DNA of 64,000 nt, taken from positions 41,931 to 105,930 of the forward strand of contig JALIGW010000286.1 in NCBI GenBank assembly GCA_023053685.1. The letters are read 5' to 3'. Origin of the DNA: Diadophis punctatus similis (Eukaryota > Chordata > Lepidosauria > Squamata > Dipsadidae). This document shows, one piece after another, positions 59,661 to 64,000 of the stretch. Under the pieces are notes generated by a model that saw only the letters and a list, made by a program, of their open reading frames with translations, made no database searches and was not told where the DNA came from. The translations under genes were made by a program, and so were the position numbers. Each line of letters begins with the position of its first letter. Positions within the stretch are counted from its first letter, which is position 1.

Positions 59661-59861
59661 AGTTAGACTTTGGGCTAGCTCTTCAGGGTAGGCTCGGAAT
59701 CGAAAATCAAGCGAGAATTTGGCTTTCCAGCCCGTGGGGAACAGGAATATGTGTTTCTTTTTCATTTCTGAGGTGTTTGTCAAAAGTGATGTTTTTGGGC
59801 TGAATTTAGAAATTAGGCGAATGCTGTGTTAGACCTTGGGCTAGCTCTTCAGGAAAAGGTC

Positions 59862-62800
59862 GGAATCAAAAATCAAGCGAGAATTTGGCTTTCCGGCCTG
59901 TGGAGAACAGGAATATGTGTTTCATTTTCATTTCTGAGGTGTTTGTCAAAAGTCATATTTTTGGCTGTATTGAGTCCTAAGGCGAATGCTGTGTTAGACT
60001 TTGGGCTAGCTCTTCAGGGTAGGCTCGGAATCGAAAATCAAGCAAGAATTTGGCTTTCCAGCCCGTGGGGAACAGGAATATGTGTTTCTTTTTCATTTCT
60101 GAGGTGTTTGTCAAAAGTGATGTTTTTGGGCTGAATTGAGAAATAAGGCGAATGCTGTGTTAGACCGTGAGCTAGCTCTTCAGGGTAGGCTCGGAATCGA
60201 AAATCAAGCGAGAATTCGGCTTTCCAGCCCATGGGGAACAGGAATATGTGTTTCATTTTCATTTCTGAGGTGTTTGTCAAAAGTCATGTTTTTTGGCTGT
60301 ATTGAGTCCTAAGGCGAATGCAGTTAGACTTTGGGCTAGCTCTTCAGGGTAGGCTCAGAATCGAAAATCAAGCGAGAATTCGGCTTTCCAGCCCGTGGGG
60401 AACAGGAATATGTGTTTCATTTTCATTTCTGAGGTGTTTGTCAAAAGTCATGTTTTTTGGCTGTATTGAGTCCTAAGGCGAATGCAGTTAGACTTTGGGC
60501 TAGCTATTCAGGGTAGGCTCAGAATCGAAAATCAAGCGAGAATTCGGCTTTCCAGCCCGTGGGGAACAGGAATATGTGTTTCTTTTTGATTTCTGAGGTG
60601 TTTTTCAAAAGTGATGTTTTTGGGCTGAATTTAGAAATTAGGCGAATGCTGTGTTAGACCTTGGGCTAGCTCTTCAGGAAAAGGTCGGAATCAAAAATCA
60701 AGCGAGAATTTGGCTTTCCGGCCTGTGGGGAACAGGAATATGTGTTTCATTTTCATTTCTGAGGTGTTTGTCAAAAGTCATATTTTTGGCTGTATTGAGT
60801 CCTAAGGCGAATGCTGTGTTAGACTTTAGGCTAGCTCTTCAGGGTAGGCTCGGAATCGAAAATCAAGCAAGAATTTGGCTTTCCAGCCCGTGGGGAACAG
60901 GAATATGTGTTTCTTTTTCATTTCTGAGGTGTTTGTCAAAAGTGATGTTTTTGGGCTGAATTGAGAAATAAGGCGAATGCTGTGTTAGACCGTGAGCTAG
61001 CTCTTCAGGGTAGGCTCGGAATCGAAAATCAAGCGAGAATTCGGCTTTCCAGCCCATTGGGAACAGGAATATGTGTTTCATTTTCATTTCTGAGGTGTTT
61101 GTCAAAAGTCATGTTTTTTGGCTGTATTGAGTCCTAAGGCGAATGCAGTTAGACTTTGGGCTAGCTCTTCAGGGTAGGCTCAGAATCGAAAATCAAGCGA
61201 GAATTCGGCTTTCCAGCCCGTGGGGAACAGGAATATGTGTTTCTTTTTCATTTCTGAGGTGTTTTTCAAAAGTGATGTTTTTGGGCTGAATTTAGAAATT
61301 AGGCGAATGCTGTGTTAGACCTTGGGCTAGCTCTTCAGGAAAAGGTCGGAATCAAAAATCAAGCGAGAATTTGGCTTTCCGGCCTGTGGGGAACAGGAAT
61401 ATGTGTTTCATTTTCATTTCTGAGGTGTTTGTCAAAAGTCATATTTTTGGCTGTATTGAGTCCTAAGGCGAATGCTGTGTTAGACTTTAGGCTAGCTCTT
61501 CAGGGTAGGCTCGGAATCGAAAATCAAGCAAGAATTTGGCTTTCCAGCCCGTGGGGAACAGGAATATGTGTTTCTTTTTCATTTCTGAGGTGTTTGTCAA
61601 AAGTAATGTTTTTGGGCTGAATTGAGAAATAAGGCGAATGCTGTGTTAGACCGTGAGCTAGCTCTTCAGGGTAGGCTCGGAATCGAAAATCAAGCGAGAA
61701 TTCGGCTTTCCAGCCCATGGGGAACAGGAATATGTGTTTCATTTTCATTTCTGAGGTGTTTGTCAAAAGTCATGTTTTTTGGCTGTATTGAGTCCTAAGG
61801 CGAATGCAGTTAGACTTTGGGCTAGCTCTTCAGGGTAGGCTCAGAATCGAAAATCAAGCGAGAATTCGGCTTTCCAGCCCGTGGGGAACAGGAATATGTG
61901 TTTCTTTTTCATTTCTGAGGTGTTTTTCAAAAGTGATGTTTTTGGGCTGAATTTAGAAATTAGGCGAATGCTGTGTTAGACCTTGGGCTAGCTCTTCAGG
62001 AAAAGGTCGGAATCAAAAATCAAGCGAGAATTTGGCTTTCCGGCCTGTGGGGAACAGGAATATGTGTTTCATTTTCATTTCTGAGGTGTTTGTCAAAAGT
62101 CATATTTTTGGCTGTATTGAGTCCTAAGGCGAATGCTGTGTTAGACTTTAGGCTAGCTCTTCAGGGTAGGCTCGGAATCGAAAATCAAGCAAGAATTTGG
62201 CTTTCCAGCCCGTGGGGAACAGGAATATGTGTTTCTTTTTCATTTCTGAGGTGTTTGTCAAAAGTGATGTTTTTGGGCTGAATTGAGAAATAAGGCGAAT
62301 GCTGTGTTAGACCGTGAGCTAGCTCTTCAGGGTAGGCTCGGAATCGAAAATCAAGCGAGAATTCGGCTTTCCAGCCCATGGGGAACAGGAATATGTGTTT
62401 CATTTTCATTTCTGAGGTGTTTGTCAAAAGTCATGTTTTTTGGCTGTATTGAGTCCTAAGGCGAATGCAGTTAGACTTTGGGCTAGCTCTTCAGGGTAGG
62501 CTCAGAATCGAAAATCAAGCGAGAATTCGGCTTTCCAGCCCGTGGGGAACAGGAATATGTGTTTCTTTTTCATTTCTGAGGTGTTTTTCAAAAGTGATGT
62601 TTTTGGGCTGAATTTAGAAATTAGGCGAATGCTGTGTTAGACCTTGGGCTAGCTCTTCAGGAAAAGGTCGGAATCAAAAATCAAGCGAGAATTTGGCTTT
62701 CCGGCCTGTGGGGAACAGGAATATGTGTTTCATTTTCATTTCTGAGGTGTTTGTCAAAAGTCATATTTTTGGCTGTATTGAGTCCTAAGGCGAATGCTGT

Positions 62801-64000
62801 GTTAGACTTTAGGCTAGCTCTTCAGGGTAGGCTCGGAATCGAAAATCAAGCAAGAATTTGGCTTTCCAGCCCGTGGGGAACAGGAATATGTGTTTCTTTT
62901 TCATTTCTGAGGTGTTTTTCAAAAGTGATGTTTTTGGGCTGAATTGAGAAATAAGGCGAATGCTGTGTTAGACCGTGAGCTAGCTCTTCAGGGTAGGCTC
63001 GGAATCGAAAATCAAGCGAGGAATTCGGCTTTCCAGCCCATGGGGAACAGGAATATGTGTTTCATTTTCATTTCTGAGGTGTTTGTCAAAAGTCATGTTT
63101 TTTGGCTGTATTGAGTCCTAAGGCGAATGCAGTTAGACTTTGGGCTAGCTCTTCAGGGTAGGCTCAGAATCGAAAATCAAGCGAGAATTCGGCTTTCCAG
63201 CCCGTGGGGAACAGGAATATGTGTTTCTTTTTCATTTCTGAGGTGTTTTTCAAAAGTGATGTTTTTGGGCTGAATTTAGAAATTAGGCGAATGCTGTATT
63301 AGACCTTGGGCTAGCTCTTCAGGAAAAGGTCGGAATCAAAAATCAAGCGAGAATTTGGCTTTCCGGCCTGTGGGGAACAGGAATATGTGTTTCATTTTCA
63401 TTTCTGAGGTGTTTGTCAAAAGTCATATTTTTGGCTGTATTGAGTCCTAAGGCGAATGCTGTGTTAGACTTTGGGCTAGCTCTTCAGGGTAGGCTCGGAA
63501 TCGAAAATCAAGCGAGAATTTGGCTTTCCAGCCTGTGGGGAACAGGAATATGTGTTTCTTTTTCATTTCTGAGGTGTTTGTCAAAAGTGATGTTTTTGGG
63601 CTGAATTGAGAAATAAGGCGAATGCTGTGTTAGACCGTGAGCTAGCTCTTCAGGGTAGGCTCGGAATCGAAAATCAAGCGAGAATTCGGCTTTCCAGCCT
63701 GTGGGGAACAGGAATATGTGTTTCATTTTCATTTCTGAGGTGTTTGTCAAAAGTCATGTTTTTTGGCTGTATTGAGTCCTAAGGCGAATGCAGTGTTAGA
63801 CTTTGGGCTAGCTCTTCAGGGTAGGCTCGGAATCGAAAATCAAGCAAGAATTTGGCTTTCCAGCCCGTGGGGAACAGGAATATGTGTTTCTTTTTCATTT
63901 CTGAGGTGTTTGTCAAAAGTGATGTTTTTGGGCTGAATTGAGAAATAAGGCGAATGCTGTGTTAGACCGTGAGCTAGCTCTTCAGGGTAGGCTCGGAATC
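59862..64000 (+). repeat. Zone IV: return to the ABCD 4-mer HOR
   Basis: After a 5-monomer step of 825 bp (A B C C D, with two 164-bp C monomers), A-type monomers at 60687, 61348, 62009, 62670 and 63331 are exactly 661 bp apart. No Ca or D' is present. The first four A monomers all carry GACTTTAGGCTAGC, a variant also found in zone I at about 3451 and 7751. The window ends in A B' Ct B and the start of C, the same order as at 830 and 4799. The array continues past the right edge. Confidence 0.9.
60687..63330 (+). repeat. Four consecutive 661-bp 4-mer units
   Basis: These A-B-C-D units share the TTTAGGC variant in A and differ by a few private changes. Those are CCCATTGGG near 61056, AAGTAATG near 61604, GTTTTTC in the last B near 62918, and an inserted G in GCGAGGAATTC near 63020. 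This is the longest unbroken run of the regular 4-mer in the window. Confidence 0.9.

Larger units (their letters stand above)
26313..59861 (+). repeat. Zone III: ABCaCD 5-mer HOR zone (827-bp period)
   Basis: A-type monomers recur at 827 bp many times, for example 26975-27802, 31278-32105, 44349 to 46003, 51261-52088 and 58208 to 59862. Variant steps are 331, 661-663, 993, 1140, 1157-1158, 1323 and 1489 bp. These match 2, 4, 6, 7, 8 and 9 monomers, and the 1140-bp steps carry an 18-bp deletion. The defining extra monomer is Ca (GCACTGTTAGAC). Longer self-similarities at 3145, 3455, 3473 and 3476 bp are superimposed. Confidence 0.9.
1..64000 (+). repeat. Tandem satellite array, ~165-bp monomer with higher-order repeats
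   Basis: The entire window is head-to-tail copies of one monomer, about 387 copies by length division. Every copy carries landmarks such as AACAGGAATATGTGTTTC, CTGAGGTGTTT and AGCTCTTCAGG, always in the same orientation. Monomers measured between successive GGAATC/AGAATC starts are 164, 165 or 166 bp, close to nucleosome or chromatosome size. Type-specific variants recur at fixed multi-monomer spacings (661, 827, 993, 1491, 2151 bp), which defines higher-order repeats. No non-satellite insertion was seen. Long homogeneous HOR arrays are typical of centromeres, but centromere function is inferred, not shown. The family was not recognised. Confidence 0.98.

Noticed and set aside
1..64000. CRISPR-like regular repeat spacing
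   Set aside because: There are no unique spacers. The whole period is repeat sequence, and the ~165-bp unit is far longer than a CRISPR repeat-spacer unit.
1..64000. tRNA, rRNA, telomeric repeat or transposable element
   Set aside because: No cloverleaf, rRNA-like segment, short telomere repeat, terminal repeats, target-site duplication or poly-A tail was seen. Every stretch read belongs to the satellite monomer.
1..64000. Inverted segments or orientation switches in the array
   Set aside because: The landmark AACAGGAATATG was always on the plus strand wherever checked from start to end, with no reverse-complement block.

Overview
The whole window is one uninterrupted head-to-tail satellite DNA array. 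It holds about 387 copies of a 164-166 bp monomer, all in the same orientation, with roughly 45% G+C by hand count of one monomer. I see no gene, RNA gene, transposon, telomere repeat, CRISPR array or unique sequence anywhere in the 64 kb. The size, purity and higher-order structure are those of a eukaryotic centromeric or pericentromeric array. A subtelomeric or heterochromatic-knob array remains possible. I do not recognise the monomer and cannot name the species. The variable sites are mostly CpG versus its two deamination products (TpG, CpA), which suggests a genome with CpG methylation, such as a plant or vertebrate.

Monomers fall into a few types, lettered here. A (165 bp), B (166), C (164) and D (166) form a 4-monomer higher-order repeat (HOR) of 661 bp. 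Ca (166) is an extra C-like monomer that makes a 5-monomer HOR of 827 bp. Ct is a 166-bp C-like monomer. D' is a D form with GTTTTCC before the AAAAG. E, F, G and H are mosaic monomers of a 9/11/13-monomer family. A, C, Ca and Ct share one state of a ~30-bp internal box; B and D share the other. The ABCD unit is therefore an alternating dimer of dimers.

Layout: (I) 1-10422 is the ABCD 4-mer zone with 6-mer variants (A B' Ct B C D) and chimeric monomers. (II) 10423-26312 is the D'-rich zone, with 6-mer (993 bp), 9-mer (1491 bp), 11-mer (1818-1822 bp) and 13-mer (2151 bp) units and a more divergent stretch at 10921-12576. (III) 26313-59861 is the 5-mer zone (A B Ca C D), with 4-, 6-, 7-, 8- and 9-mer variants and superimposed ~3.47-kb (21-monomer) duplications. 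(IV) 59862-64000 returns to the ABCD 4-mer of zone I. Zones II and III thus lie between two flanks of the same 4-mer family.

Nothing here behaves as a gene set. The many short open frames exist because the monomer is poor in stops in some frames. They start at GTG or TTG, occur on both strands, and are thrown out of frame by the 164/165/166-bp length mixture. The biological content is the array's structure and its record of unequal exchange, conversion and CpG decay.
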